From NCBI GenBank assembly GCA_032622095.1, contig CP136063.1, positions 182,445,956 to 182,509,955 of the forward strand: a DNA stretch of 64,000 nt, written 5' to 3'. The DNA is from Siphonodentalium dalli (taxonomy: Eukaryota; Mollusca; Scaphopoda; Gadilida; Siphonodentaliidae). A program made the translations under genes and the position numbers. The notes beneath the pieces are model-generated. The model ran no database searches. It saw nothing but the letters and a program-made list of their open reading frames with translations, and was not told the origin of the DNA. Shown piece after piece: positions 19,701 to 32,306 of the stretch (position 1 is the first letter of the stretch; each line of letters starts with the position of its first letter).

Positions 19701-22700
19701 TATATACGACCTCCTCGTCTAACCCAGATTGCGATGTTATATATACGACCTCCTCGCCTAGCCCAGATTGCGATGTTATTCGTGACCTCATCGTCTAACC
19801 CAGATTGCGATGTTATTCATGACCTCCTCGCCTAGCCCAGATTGTGATGTTAGTCACGACCCCCTCGCATAACCCCGATTGCGATGATATTTATACGACC
19901 TCCTCTTCCCATATTGCGATGATATGCACTACCTCCTCGCCTAGCCCAGATAGCGATGTTATGCACGACCTCCTCATCTAACCCAGATTGCGATGTTATA
20001 TATACGACCTCCTCGCCTAGCCCAGATTGCGATGTTATTCGTGACCTCCTCGTCTAACCCAGATTGCGATGTTATTCATGACCTCCTCGCCTAACCCAGA
20101 TTGTGGATGTTATTTAAACGACCTCCTCTTCCCAGATTGTGATGTTAGTCACGATCCCCTCGCATAACCCCGATTGCGATGATATTTATACGACCTCCTC
20201 TTCCCATATTGCGATGATAGGCACTACCTCCTCGCCTAGCCCAGATAGCGATGTTATGCACGACCTCCTCGTCTAACCCAGATTGCGATGATATATATAC
20301 GACCTCCTCGTCTAACCCAGATTGCGATGATATATATACGACCTCCTCGTCTAACCCAGATTGCGATGTTAGTCACGACCTCCTCGCCTAGCCCAGATAG
20401 CGATGTAATATACGACCTCCTCGTCAAACCCAGATTACGATGTTATATATACGACCTCCTCGTCTAACCCAGATTGGGATATTATTCACGACCTCCTCGT
20501 CTAACCCAGATTGCGATGATATTTATACGACCTCCTCTTCCCATATTGCGATGTTATATAATTATACGACCTCCTCGCCAAGCCCAGATTGTGATGTTAT
20601 TCACGACCTCCTCGCCTAGCCCAGATATACGACTTTCTCGTCTAACCCAGATTACGATGTTATTTATACGCCCTCCTCTTCCCAGATTGCGATGATATGC
20701 ACTACCTCCTCGCCTAGCCCAGATTGTGATGTTATTCACGACCTCCTCGTCTAACCCAGATTGCGGTGTTATTCACGACCTCCTCGTCTAACCCAGATTG
20801 CGATGTTATTCACGACCTCCTCGTCTAACCCAGATTGCGATGTTATATATACGACCTCCTCGCCTAGCCCAGATTGCGATGTTATTCGTGACCTCCTCGT
20901 CTAACCCAGATTGCGATGTTATTCATGACCTCCTCGCCTAGCCCAGATTGTGATGTTAGTCACGACCCCCTCGCATAACCCCGATTGCGATTATATTTAT
21001 ACGACCTCCTCTTCCCATATTGCGATGATATGCACTACCTCCTCGCCTAGCCCAGATAGCGATGTTATGCACGACCTCCTCATCTAACCCAGATTGCGAT
21101 GTTATATATACGACCTCATCGCCTAGCCCAGATTGCGATGTTATTCGTGACCTCCTCGTCTAACCCAGATTGCGATGTTATTCATGACCTCCTCGCCTAA
21201 CCCAGATTGTGGATGTTATTTAAACGACCTCCTCTTCCCAGATTGTGATGTTAGTCACGATCCCCTCGCATAACCCCGATTGCGATGATATTTATACGAC
21301 CTCCTCTTCCCATATTGCGATGATAGGCACTACCTCCTCGCCTAGCCCAGATAGCGATGTTATGCACGACCTCCTCGTCTAACCCAGATTGCGATGATAT
21401 ATATACGACCTCCTCGTCTAACCCAGATTGCGATGATATATATACGACCTCCTCGTCTAACCCAGATTGCGATGTTAGTCACGACCTCCTCGCCTAGCCC
21501 AGATAGCGATGTAATATACGACCTCCTCGTCAAACCCAGATTACGATGTTATATATACGACCTCCTCGTCTAACCCAGATTGGGATATTATTCACGACCT
21601 CCTCGTCTAACCCAGATTGCGATGATATTTATACGACCTCCTCTTCCCATATTGCGATGTTATATAATTATACGACCTCCTCGCCAAGCCCAGATTGTGA
21701 TGTTATTCACGACCTCCTCGCCTAGCCCAGATATACGACTTTCTCGTCTAACCCAGATTACGATGTTATTTATACGCCCTCCTCTTCCCAGATTGCGATG
21801 ATATGCACTACCTCCTCGCCTAGCCCAGATTGTGATGTTATTCACGACCTCCTCGTCTAACCCAGATTGCGGTGTTATTCACGACCTCCTCGTCTAACCC
21901 AGATTGCGATGTTATTCACGACCTCCTCGTCTAACCCAGATTGCGATGTTATATATACGACCTCCTCGCCTAGCCCAGATTGCGATGTTATTCGTGACCT
22001 CCTCGTCTAACCCAGATTGCGATGTTATTCATGACCTCCTCGCCTAGCCCAGATTGTGATGTTAGTCACGACCCCCTCGCATAACCCCGATTGCGATGAT
22101 ATTTATACGACCTCCTCTTCCCATATTGCGATGATATGCACTACCTCCTCGCCTAGCCCAGATAGCGATGTTATGCACGACCTCCTCATCTAACCCAGAT
22201 TGCGATGTTATATATACGACCTCATCGCCTAGCCCAGATTGCGATGTTATTCGTGACCTCCTCGTCTAACCCAGATTGCGATGTTATTCATGACCTCCTC
22301 GCCTAACCCAGATTGTGGATGTTATTTAAACGACCTCCTCTTCCCAGATTGTGATGTTAGTCACGATCCCCTCGCATAACCCCGATTGCGATGATATTTA
22401 TACGACCTCCTCTTCCCATATTGCGATGATAGGCACTACCTCCTCGCCTAGCCCAGATAGCGATGTTATGCACGACCTCCTCGTCTAACCCAGATTGCGA
22501 TGATATATATACGACCTCCTCGTCTAACCCAGATTGCGATGATATATATACGACCTCCTCGTCTAACCCAGATTGCGATGTTAGTCACGACCTCCTCGCC
22601 TAGCCCAGATAGCGATGTAATATACGACCTCCTCGTCAAACCCAGATTACGATGTTATATATACGACCTCCTCGTCTAACCCAGATTGGGATATTATTCA

Positions 22701-23390
22701 CGACCTCCTCGTCTAACCCAGATTGCGATGATATTTATACGACCTCCTCTTCCCATATTGCGATGTTATATAATTAAACGACCTCCTCGCCAAGCCCAGA
22801 TTGTGATGTTATTCACGACCTCCTCGCCTAGCCCAGATATACGACTTTCTCGTCTAACCCAGATTACGATGTTATTTATACGCCCTCCTCTTCCCAGATT
22901 GCGATGATATGCACTACCTCCTCGCCTAGCCCAGATTGTGATGTTATTCACGACCTCCTCGTCTAACCCAGATTGCGGTGTTATTCACGACCTCCTCGTC
23001 TAACCCAGATTGCGATGTTATTCACGACCTCCTCGTCTAACCCAGATTGCGATGTTATTCACGACCCCCTCGCCTAGCCCAGATTGCGGTGTTATTCACG
23101 ACCTCCTCGCCTAGCCCAGATTGCTGTGTTATTCACGACCTCCTCGCCTAGCCCAGATTGCTGTGTTATTCACGACCTCCTCGCCTAGCCCAGATTGCGG
23201 TGTTATTCATGACCTCCCCGTCTAGCCCAGATTGCGGTGTTATTCACGACCTCCTCGCCTAGCCCAGATTGCGGTGTTATTCACGACCCCCTAGCCTAAC
23301 CCAGATTGCTGTGTTATTCACGACCTCCTCGTCTATCCCAGATTGCGGTGTTATTCACGACCTCCTCGCCTAGCCCAGATTGCGATGTAT
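16795..23390. repeat. 6.6-kb satellite array of 37/39-bp units
   Basis: The monomer is CCTCGTCTAACCCAGATTGC followed by GATGTTATTCACGACCT (37 bases) or by GATGTTATATATACGACCT (39 bases). Shorter variants lack CGTCTAAC and read CTCTTCCCAGATTG or CTCTTCCCATATTG. Roughly 175 units are present. The left 250 bases (GGCCTGGCCCATATGGTTA units) and the last 350 bases (GCGGTGTTATTCACG units) are separate variant blocks. Since 37 is not a multiple of three, the Pro/Ser-rich frames shift constantly and are not genes. Confidence 0.95.
19725..23050. repeat. 1,106-bp higher-order repeat, three copies
   Basis: Within the satellite, the same sequence of about 29 variant monomers recurs with a period of exactly 1,106 bases (for example the ATTGGGATATTATTCACG variant at 20474, 21580 and 22686). 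The three copies differ at only a few bases, such as ATTATACGACC against ATTAAACGACC near 22775. Divergence resumes at about 23054. This marks recent amplification of a multi-monomer block. Confidence 0.9.
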
Positions 23391-23885
23391 TGCAGGACCT
23401 CCAACGGGTACAAACCGCGTACATACACGAAGTCTCCGACCCAAAGAGGTTTTGATTTAAAATGATTGTTTAAACAAATATAAAAAAAATTGTGGATGTG
23501 ATAAACTATAGTACATTAGTTATGGAAACACTGGAAATCTACAAAACACATTCGCAAATCACTAGTCGTTAAAAACTGGTATTTATAACTGCAATTTACA
23601 AGGAAAATTGGTATCGATTGTGCCGCGACTTTGAACATCAATCACATGCACCTAAACCATTTACTAGATGTCCGTAAAATGAACATAACTCCTTTCCCTC
23701 GTAAGTCAATAACTCATGCGACACATATATAGCTCGTCCATTCCTTGCTCAGACGCTCCGCTCACTGTTCCATGCAATTCCACCCCGAATAACGTTGCGA
23801 CTTAGCGTATAGAGGATGCTGAGCACTAGGAACGAGTCCAGCTCGTCAACTGAACGAGTTCCAGGTAGCAACTATATATAGCCGA
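23391..23885. other. No recognised feature
   Basis: Unique-looking DNA right of the satellite, beginning GTATTGCAGGACCTCCAACG. The right half of the dispersed repeat that flanks the array on the left is not found here. Confidence 0.5.
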
Positions 23886-24132
23886 CGGTCTGGAGCGACG
23901 GGTTATAGATTACATTAGTGACGTAGATTCATGATCGTGTGGAGCGACGGTTTAGATTACATTAATGACGTAGGTTCCTGATCGTCTGGAGCGACGGTTT
24001 AGACATTACATTAGTGACGTAGGTTCCTGATCGTCCGGAGCGACGGTTTATAGCTTACATTAGTGACGTAGGTTCCTGATCGGCTGGAGCGACGGTTTAG
24101 AAATTGCATTAGTGACATAGGTTCCTGGCCCT
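23886..24132. repeat. Minisatellite, about 47 bp x 5
   Basis: Units read GTCTGGAGCGACGGTTTAGA, then a stretch ending GACGTAGGTTCCTGATC; five copies with small indels around TTAGATTACATTAG. Confidence 0.9.
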
Positions 24133-24384
24133 GTATATGCTCAAAAGAAACTTGCCAAAGCCATGTCAATTTTCCAACTTGTTTCTATTATTTCAGTAAT
24201 GCTCTTTATTTCTACCATATTAGGAAGACATAACAAGGAACGCTCTGGATTTTAATCAGACTGTGTTGCATGACTGTAATCTTCGCATAAAGTATTTAAA
24301 GGCACGGGTGTCCTACATTATAGCATATAATTTAGAGATAACAGTTACCAAATTATGAAAATTTCCTCAAGAATATACTAACAG

Positions 24385-24840
24385 TATAGTATACTGATAG
24401 TATGAATGCGATATTATCCACAAAACATACTGTGTGTGAGCCGAGCGTTTGTTTATATACATCACGTAAATAGTGAGCGATAAGCAAAACACTCAACACC
24501 GTGGCAATTGTTTTAGGAGAGTGATTCACAGTGACCCATTCAACACCGGAATCTTGAAAGGCGAGGATTAGCTAGCGCTATACCGGTATGTCGTAAACAA
24601 CTTGGTGGCATTTCTAAGTAGGACCTCCACGGTGTTGACTATTTTGCTTATTGCATACTCTTTACGTACTATTTGTTTACATAACATGGCGTTTGTTTAC
24701 ATAACACAGAGTACTATTATGACCAAAATTAACATGCAATTTACGCGATATTTATGATTGGTTCAAGAACATAGTTTGTCTATAATATAATATTAATCTT
24801 TCTGTTTATGGCTGTTACGCTTACCGTATCTTTAATAGCC
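24385..24840. repeat. Dispersed repeat with inverted core (paralog of 32.7 kb)
   Basis: Shares with 32703-34375 the blocks GATAGTATGAATGCGATATT, GAGCGTTTGTTTATATAC, CAAAACACTCAACACCG, and later GCGATATTTATGATTGG and AATCTTTCTGTTTATGGC. Its core is an inverted repeat: GCAAAACACTCAACACCGTGG near 24484 pairs with CCACGGTGTTGACTATTTTGC near 24627. It lacks the hAT-like element, so it gives the empty site for the insertion at 33085. Confidence 0.7.
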
Positions 24841-26341
24841 TACGTTGATCTCGGCACCGAACATGCAACATAATTGCAAGCTTCAGGTAGCGCTGATATT
24901 TAGCAACTCACAACATTAAATGTTGATGCCACTGATGTGGATATCTAGAACATTCATTCGTTTACTAGATTAAACAAAATTTGTCTAGAAAATCAGGAAT
25001 TGTCCTTTTTTTTGGAAGAAGTGCTGAGTAAATTATGACTTTTCATGCGATATTTCTCCTAAATTATGAACTAGCGAATAAAACTTGCTTAATGTGTCAA
25101 AGTGACAATAGCGACCGTTATGTACAACGTATCTGCCATGTATATGAAATGGTTCGTGCCGATATAATCTACGAGAAAAAGAATGTCTGCACCCCTACTG
25201 TAACATTTATTCGCTCATGATGCGACCTGCTTAAGGTGTTGTATGTACATAGTGTTGGTGAACTCATGGTAGTCGGCAGGTTTCATAGATGGTGGATGTA
25301 TGATACAACAAGCCTAGGTTAATGAGTGTCTAAATATATTTAAAAGAAGTTGTTGGGTAGAAATCGAAGAAATTGAAACCCTATCCGTTATAATTATGGC
25401 GGTTAGGGATTAACGGTTATGGTTAGAATGTACGTCTAACTAGGTGACGTAGTGTTCTATAGTTGTAATCGGAACTGTTAACCGTGATTTTGCGAAACCT
25501 CTCTTAAATTGCATTCAACCAGCGTTTCCCTTGGAAATCATCATCTAAATATTGGAAGTCCATTAATTTTCTTATCTGACTCGCCAGTTATGTTTGTGCA
25601 TTCGAACCAACTATAAATGTCGCCCATCGGGCCATGTACGACAGATCTTTTTATTGCTTCAATGTGCAGGTTATTACAGAAGCTGCTAGTGATAGAAAGA
25701 AGCGAAATGGCGGTTAATTACTTGTAAACTTGATCGGAACCTGATTTATGAGCAAATAGTTGCCTCGGTGTCGGCTTTCATTCCATCGCCACCGATAAAT
25801 AAGTTCCTAGATCGTTTCTGTTTCAGTTGAGACGCGTATACATTCATATAAGTCACAAGAAATAGAGGATCTACGACGAGTCCACAGTTTGTAGCGGAAT
25901 TTACAAAACGAGTCCAGTCTGGACCGGGCCTTTGGTGAGGTCTAGGTCTAATTTACAAGTTGTAGATTCTATTTATTACAATATCCAAAACCTCGGGAAA
26001 ATATACTTAAATCAATAAACGGGAGCGAAATTAACATCGGCTTCTATAAGGCATGCGATGACGTTTCACGTAACAATGGGTAGTTTGCCCGCGTAAAGAA
26101 ATGGTCCCAGATAAGGATAAGGGTAGGATCATGTAATAAATTACTTTATAACACAGAAAGATAATAACGAACTGTTTCATGTAAAAGTTGATCAATCTGG
26201 TAACTTCAGTTTACATTTAACTCATGTCACTACGTAATATAACTATTTACTACAAATAAATACATATTCATGATCGAACACGACCACAATGAAATAAGAA
26301 GAAATAGGATTGTATGTTGCCATAAATGGATGATAGCCCTT
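24841..26341. other. No recognised feature
   Basis: Unique-looking AT-rich DNA. Short frames only (for example 25035-25220), with no domain or splice structure that I could support. Confidence 0.5.
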
Positions 26342-26775
26342 CCAGGAGGTATTATTATTATTTTATTATTATATATTCATTTAAAAACGCATTATACAGT
26401 AAATAGGTTTCGATACGCTTTACATATAGCACATACAGAGTTCTAAAACATACACAATAAAAAACTATTAACAGTTGAAAACGAAAGCAGATAAGATATA
26501 CACATTTAAGACAACAAGTTAGCAGTTATTAGAATTAGATAATGAGAAGGCAACAACTACATGTATGGCTAAAACAGTTATACATTAAAACACAACTTGA
26601 ACAGGTAGGTTTTGATTCCTGTTGTGAATTGATCAATAGACTGAATTTTCCTAATTTCACGTGGTTGTGTTTTAAAACAGTGAACTGGCGTGTTTGCACG
26701 AATAATATATAGCCCATCACAACGTATTGTCACACCTGTGAATGTTGTCTCGATTGTAGGAAGATACAATAACAT
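26342..26775 (-). pseudogene. LINE 3' end fragment
   Basis: The minus frame reads IRCDGLYIIRANTPVHCFKT, then IRKIQSIDQFTTGIKTYLFK and LCFNV before a stop. The last part fits the 'IR...S...FK..LKT.LF' end of LINE reverse transcriptases. Downstream on the minus strand come AAAGCGTATCGAAACC and an ATAATAATAAT tail (plus strand 26342-26372), as in CR1/L2-type LINEs that end in short tandem repeats. Upstream coding sequence is not clearly preserved, though a minus frame near 26900-26780 (FSDDFVILTQHVN) could be part of it. Confidence 0.55.
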
Positions 26776-27088
26776 GCACTATTATTTTAAGTCCCTTAAG
26801 TTGTGCAATCGCTTCATTTTGATTATCGGGATGTGTAAATTAGTTAATGAATTCATATTTACATGTTGGGTAAGTATTACAAAATCATCAGAAAATTTTA
26901 AATTGTAAGCATTAGTTTAAACATATTTTATTTAACCAAAGTATTGTATGTAGATGGAATGTACCGATGTTTTTAAAAGGATTTGGAAGTAAGGATATTG
27001 CTTATCTTAAGACATCACTTATATAAACAATTACACATATAATATTGGACGATAAACGGTTCATAGATAGAATATACAATTCGATGTA

Positions 27089-27552
27089 TGTGACCCGCGA
27101 TATCAAATCCAGTCGTAAGTCGGGATTTTTTTTTACCCTGTGCCAATGTATTCTCTTATATATGCATTGGCGACCATAGGTCGCCTCGCATATATAAGAT
27201 AATGCATTGGCCTAACAATTTTTTACAATTTTAATAATTTTTTCTTGTATTATTTAACAATTTTATAATTTCACCCATACAGAGCCCCAGACAAACATGA
27301 ACAGACGACACTCTTCTATATGCTTCTAGATATGTGTGTGGGGCTCCCTGCAGGGTAATTGATGTTTTTTATTTTATGTCCTAAAAATTGTAAGAAACAT
27401 TTATTTAAAAAAAATGATAAAAAATTGTTAGGCCAATGCATTCTCTTATATATGCGAGGCGACCTATGGTCGACTCGCATATATAAGAGAATGCGTTGGC
27501 ACAGGGTAAAAAAAATCCCGACTTACGACTGGATTTGATATGGCGGGTCACG
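27089..27552. mobile_element. 464-bp inverted-repeat element with two hairpin modules
   Basis: Ends TGTGACCCGC and GCGGGTCACG are inside TA dinucleotides (27087-27088, 27553-27554). Inverted arms continue ATATCAAATCCAGTCGTAAG, TCGGGATTTTTTT, ACCCTGTGCCAATG for about 120 bases. Each arm includes a 67-68-base hairpin (27143-27210 and 27433-27499) built from CCAATGCATTCTCTTATAT and its complement around CGACCATAGGTCG. TA target duplication suggests a Tc1/mariner-type origin, inferred from ends only. The centre holds GGGGCTCTGT..-like inverted AGAGCCCC / GGGGCTCC around 27,280-27,350. Confidence 0.7.
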
Positions 27553-27554
27553 TA

Positions 27555-28913
27555 TATGAATGTAAATAGCTCAATCAAATAACTATTGTTATTATTAATG
27601 ATAGTGTGCCGATAGCCCCAAAGCAGTTTTTGGCAGAGTACTTTGGGTTATTACACATAATTTGATTATTGATTTTAATTGCTGATTTCAATTTACCCGT
27701 ATATACCCTAGATAGATCGGACACATCTGCTCAGTGCGTAATATGCTATAAATCAGCCAGGCAATTGTATTTAACATTAGCGAATATCTCAATGTTTTTG
27801 AATAGGGGAAGAAAAGGTGCGATAAAAGGAGATCAAGGTCACACAAGTCAAAATCGACTTGAACGCAAATAAAAGGAAACTGACGCGGCGTAAAGCGGAT
27901 AGTTTGTATTTAAAATTCGCTTTCCATATTTTAAAATAAAAACAAGATACTATTTGTATTTGACGTGAATCATGCCAATTCATTGGCCTTCTGCGATTTG
28001 ATGTTATTTCGCATTTGAAATTACGCCTTAGAAAATAAAATTTGAAATTTTCCGGCTATTAAAGGTGAAGCCAGTTATTACAATAGACATGTTATTTCGG
28101 CAACAATTTCAAGAGGAATTATTGTTTGGTGTATTTTTTTTATTTAAAGCAATTCAACAAAAGTGACCACATTTTACTTTGAAACAAACATTTTAAATTC
28201 AATGAGAAGAGGTCGGTTACCAAGGACAAGCCGTAAACACTTTAGGTACAGTAATGCCCTAAATAATCGACTCCTTAACCACAGCACAGTGATGGGTAAT
28301 TGTTCAGGATTTAGTCGGAAATAATGCTCGTTGTCATTCATCGGAAAGCTCTCACCCCTTTCACCTTTATACAGAAATACACGTAACGAAGGCGTTGGTA
28401 GGACTTGTCCAACCAGAAATTTAGAAAATGCGAGAGAAAATGTAGATGTAATAATGTCTGTGAGGAATATCATTTTTCTTGTGGATTTTAACTTAATCAA
28501 TGAAAGATTGAAATAGACTGCAGTAAAATGTCGTATATATATTAGATCGGTCTTTAACAAAAGTATATGCATTTTTGAATTAAAATGCAAAATCTTGCGA
28601 ACTTGATCAGACTTGGATTGAAAACATACGGAAACTGACTAAAGGATAAAACTTCATTATTGAGTGTTTCTTGAACAATTCTTGTGGGATGAATATCTAT
28701 CACTCATACTTTCCTGTATGCGGACTCACTGTCCTTATACAATGCCAAGGACAATAACACAACGTGTTTTACTTATAGCAAGTATCCACTAAGTCCAATG
28801 TATCTATTTGTACAATAAGTTATGTTTTGTTCCATATTCTTATATGGCTGATAAGAAAGTGTTCATTGTGGTGTCTAAGGAGAGGCGCACGAATAAATAC
28901 ACTATGTGACATA
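27555..28913. other. Mostly featureless; one unrecognised 138-codon minus ORF (28174-28590)
   Basis: The minus ORF contains YLKCLRLVLGNRPLLIEFKM and KGERGESFPMNDNEHYFRL but no motif I recognise. An overlapping plus frame is also open (28331-28516). Composition and codon use do not single it out as a gene. The rest is AT-rich DNA. Confidence 0.35.
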
Positions 28914-29060
28914 TTAACCCTCACTAAATACTCATTGACGAGTCGTCTCATAGGTCCTTTGTTGAACTTATTATCTGAACATTTACAACCAACGAATATG
29001 AATCATTCTGCTCTTGCATTTATCTATATGTTAAACTTATTATCTGACTAAATATTTCCC
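28914..29060. mobile_element. TTAA / ACTCATTGACGAGT miniature element, left part
   Basis: Starts TTAACCCTCACTAAATACTC then ATTGACGAGTCG, and contains TTTGTTGAACTTATTATCTG and AACATTTAC, with a second GTTAAACTTATTATCTGA near 29031. The right end is not clear. Confidence 0.6.
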
Positions 29061-29147
29061 TCCAATTAATAGAAATCCATCAGCATTATTTTTATATTGT
29101 CGAATTTCTTTAATCTGCTTTTACTACCTCCCTGTAAATGAATGATA

Positions 29148-31040
29148 GTTCAAGTTCAAGTATTTATTTGTAATGTAAATATCAACATAACAATGGTAAA
29201 GACAAATTAACAAAAGAAAATAGCGATAATACATTACTGGGAGGTGGCGTGACCGTCTGGTCGTCTTCCTACCATCTCCCTGGAAAAAAACTTCCTTTCT
29301 GGCTCTGAGCTCCCCTAGTCAGTGGTCATAATTTCAAATTAAATTTATGCTTAAATGGCATTGCAACTTTTATCAATAACATAATAATGCTACTGCCATA
29401 TCATTGGATATAAAATGAAAATGTAAAATGTAAATGATGATGAGACAGAACAAGTATCTAATATCTAAACAGATCTAAACAGATATCAGTTTTCTATGAT
29501 TTGTTATTATAGTAGTGATATGATGACGCCTGGATAACAATCATGACAATATAAGTTTTTACATTCAACTTTTTCAAGGTAAGACTCAATTAATTATAGT
29601 GTAACCTGGCGTTTAAAGTTGGTACGTGGCATAAGGGATTGTAAATTTATGTCAACTTCTTTCCATTGTTTTGGGAAGATATGTAGCGGTAGATTTTCAG
29701 TAAATGTGGTTCTAGCCATAGTTTCGTGAATATTTCCAGTTTGTCTAGTGATCTTTGTTGGGTTATTATATTTGTTGTAAGTGTCTAAAAGTGAGCTGGG
29801 TAAAATAGTATTTAACAATCATGCATAAATAGATAACATTTAATTTTGTATATGTCCTTTATTTTTGGAATCTTACTAAGTTTAAAAAGCGGGTCTGTGT
29901 GGCTATTGTATCTTGCATTGTGGGTAGTTCGGATAGCTTTTTTCTGTAGTACGATAAGTTTATTGATGGTTTTGGCATTGCCCCAAATTTCAATACCATA
30001 CATTATATGACTTTGAATAAGAGAATGATATAACATGTACATACTTTTTTGTGAAAGGATATTTTTTACACGATTAATGGCATATAGTGCTCGAGATATT
30101 CTTGTTGAAATAACAGATACATGGTGTTTAAATGTTAAATGTTCATCAATGTGAATACCAAGGAATTTGAATGTAGTTTCTCGATAATTATTGCCGATTC
30201 TTTCTATTTGATTCCCAGTTATTATAAGATGGTGATTATTGGAATTATATTTACCACCTGCTGGTTGAATTATAATATACTTTGTTTTCTTGGTGTTTAG
30301 TGATAGCTTATTTGCCTTACACCAATTATTTAAGCCATTTAATTGAGCATTGGTATGAAAAAAGAGACTTTATGTCATGATGAGATGAATATACTGTTGT
30401 GTCATCTGCAAATGACAAAAGAGACAATGTTGTACTTTTGTGCATATCATTGACATATATTAGAAAAAGTATTGGTCCCAGTACCGAGCCTTGAGGCACC
30501 CCAATCGTGTTGCGCCTCTTTGAGGAGACTGATCCTTCAATATCTACGTATTGCATCCTGTCCTTTAAATAGCTTCCAAACCAGTTTTTAACATTGCCCC
30601 TAATTCCATAGTATTCGAGTTTAGTTAAGAGAATATCATGGTTTATCGTATCGAAAGCTTTTGAAAAATCAATAAAAGTAGCTAATGTACAGTCCTTAGT
30701 TTTCTTATCATTATCACTAGCTACATCATTTAAAAGTTTAATTATAGGATGTATAGTGGAGCGACCTTTACGACACCCATATTGGTGAATGTAGAATTTA
30801 TCATCAAAGTATTCCGTTAAACGACTGCAAACAACTTTCTCAAGTACCGTTGTAAATATTGGAAGTATACTAATTGGACGATAATTTTCAACTAGAGTTT
30901 TTTTTATTAGATTTGAATATTGGTATAATTCTGGCTATTTTCATGTCCCTAGGAACAATACCCTTTTCAATTGATAGATTTATGATATGGCATAGAGGTG
31001 TAGATATTACACTTATAGTTTCTTTAAGTCTATTCCAGTG
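29148..31040 (-). pseudogene. LINE (CR1/jockey-like) with reverse transcriptase, frameshifted
   Basis: Minus strand, 5'-truncated near 31,036. In order: IVPRDMKIARIIPIFKSNKK; a frame change at an A8 run near 30,900; ENYRPISILPIFTTVLEKVV; QYGCRKGRSTIHPIIKLLND; motif A IDFSKAFDTINHDILLTKL; motif B GVPQGSVLGPILFLIYVNDM; motif C SFADDTTVYSS with both Asp intact. A second frame change falls at the A6 run 30358-30363. It then continues GLNNWCKANKLSLNTKKTKY, FKFLGIHIDEHLTFKHHVSV and HSLIQSHIMYGIEIWGNA. A third frame change occurs near 29,818, before ARTTFTENLPLHIFPKQW and the end. The 3' UTR runs to about 29,148 and ends ACTTGAACTTGAAC, typical of CR1-type tails. The palm is well preserved, so it died recently. 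Confidence 0.85.
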
Positions 31041-31042
31041 TA

Positions 31043-31094
31043 TACTTTTATAACTGAGTGGGATAATCCATGCATTGAGTACAGCATGGGTTAA
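31043..31094. mobile_element. Right-end fragment of the TTAA miniature family
   Basis: ACTTTTATAACTGAGTGGGA ... GGGTTAA matches the right ends at 60,120-60,167 and 49,270-49,315. It abuts the truncated 5' end of the LINE. Confidence 0.5.
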
Positions 31095-31734
31095 TAATGC
31101 TGCAATTTATCATGGAACCGTAATATGTTAGCATCCGCGTCAAGAAGCATCAGCGTCAAGAAGTCTATATAACGACGGGATCAATTATGATATGATGAGA
31201 CTTACGTCATGAGAATTCTATTATAGATTATCTTGTGATAAGAAGCGCGAGCGAAAGCGGAAATGCCACAATCTGGTAGCGAGGCGCTCATGAATTATTC
31301 CGTGAAAGCTCCAGGCAACCGCTTCAACAGAGTGAACGAGACACTCTTACAACGTTTAAAGGAAACTATGATTAACGAATTTTTGCGGTTCTTCGCTTTC
31401 TGAAATCACTTCTTGGGAACAGTCGACAAACCATGTACATGAGAAAGTCCCAAATAGTGGTTGACGTCTACATTGAATTGACACACGTGCAGCAGAGCGT
31501 ATTGTTGCGTATATAATTCGTCTATATACACTTGTCATGTGCCACATTATACGCATCGTCCTAAACCCATATATGGACAATGAATATATAGGCAGCGAGA
31601 AACACCAAGGGAGAAACAGTGTGAAAGAGAAGTAACACAGGAGTATATTAAGTTGAACGTACAATGTATGTTATAGTGAATGTGTCCATGATAGCAAACC
31701 AAATCAAATGCACAATTCCTTACACGGGTGACTC
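31095..31734. other. No recognised feature
   Basis: Mixed-composition DNA. Short direct repeat GCATCCGCGTCAAGAAGC / GCATCAGCGTCAAGAAG near 31,132-31,163. No gene or element recognised. Confidence 0.5.
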
Positions 31735-32070
31735 GGTATGAATGTTCATTGCTTCAAAAATGCTTGCTCCAGTTAACGTGAACAAATTCTCACTTCGTGT
31801 CGAAATGGCCACGAATCGATCGATATGACACATTGAGATGTTTCTCAACTCAGTTCAAGCTTGAAACTCTGTCCGGTTTTTTCGTCCATGTCGGTGTTGG
31901 AACCCGTGCCAACCTCGTCTAGACCAGACGGCGGTGATCTTATCGACGACATATAACCACATCGGCTACGGGGACATCCTTAAAAATGAAGCTCTTTCAT
32001 CGAAACTTGGGAAGCGTATCAGTTTGAATATGGGTTCGAATATTGACACAGAACACACTGATCTACCATT
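31735..32070 (+). repeat. Dispersed repeat, copy 1 (with 49.7 kb)
   Basis: Aligns with 49695-50030 over TGAATGTTCATTGCTTCA, GACACATTGAGATGTTTCTC, CCATGTCGG, AACCTCGTCTAGACCAGACG, GGGGACATCCTTAAAA and TTGGGAAGCGTATCAGT. The CCTCGTCTAG..CAGA..TGATCTTAT segment corresponds to the 37-bp satellite unit at 16.8-23.4 kb. No coding potential shared between copies was recognised. Confidence 0.7.
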
Positions 32071-32306
32071 ATATTGGAACAGCACAATATATATATACTG
32101 TATAATGGCTGTCTGTTGATTCGTTCATATTTTCCAAAGACCATACTGTGAAGGAATAAGTTTTTAATTTTTACCAAGGCACAGCTTTGGTGCATCAGCA
32201 CAAGCAATTCGTATATCATGGCTGATTACTCGCACAATTATATACATATCGTGTTTTATTATATACTTGCCCATGAATTATAAGGTTTTAGCAGTGAGAT
32301 ATAAGT

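Noticed and set aside
16795-23390. CRISPR-like array, because of regular short repeats
   Set aside because: There are no unique spacers: repeat and interval are both part of one 37/39-bp monomer. The context is an animal genome.
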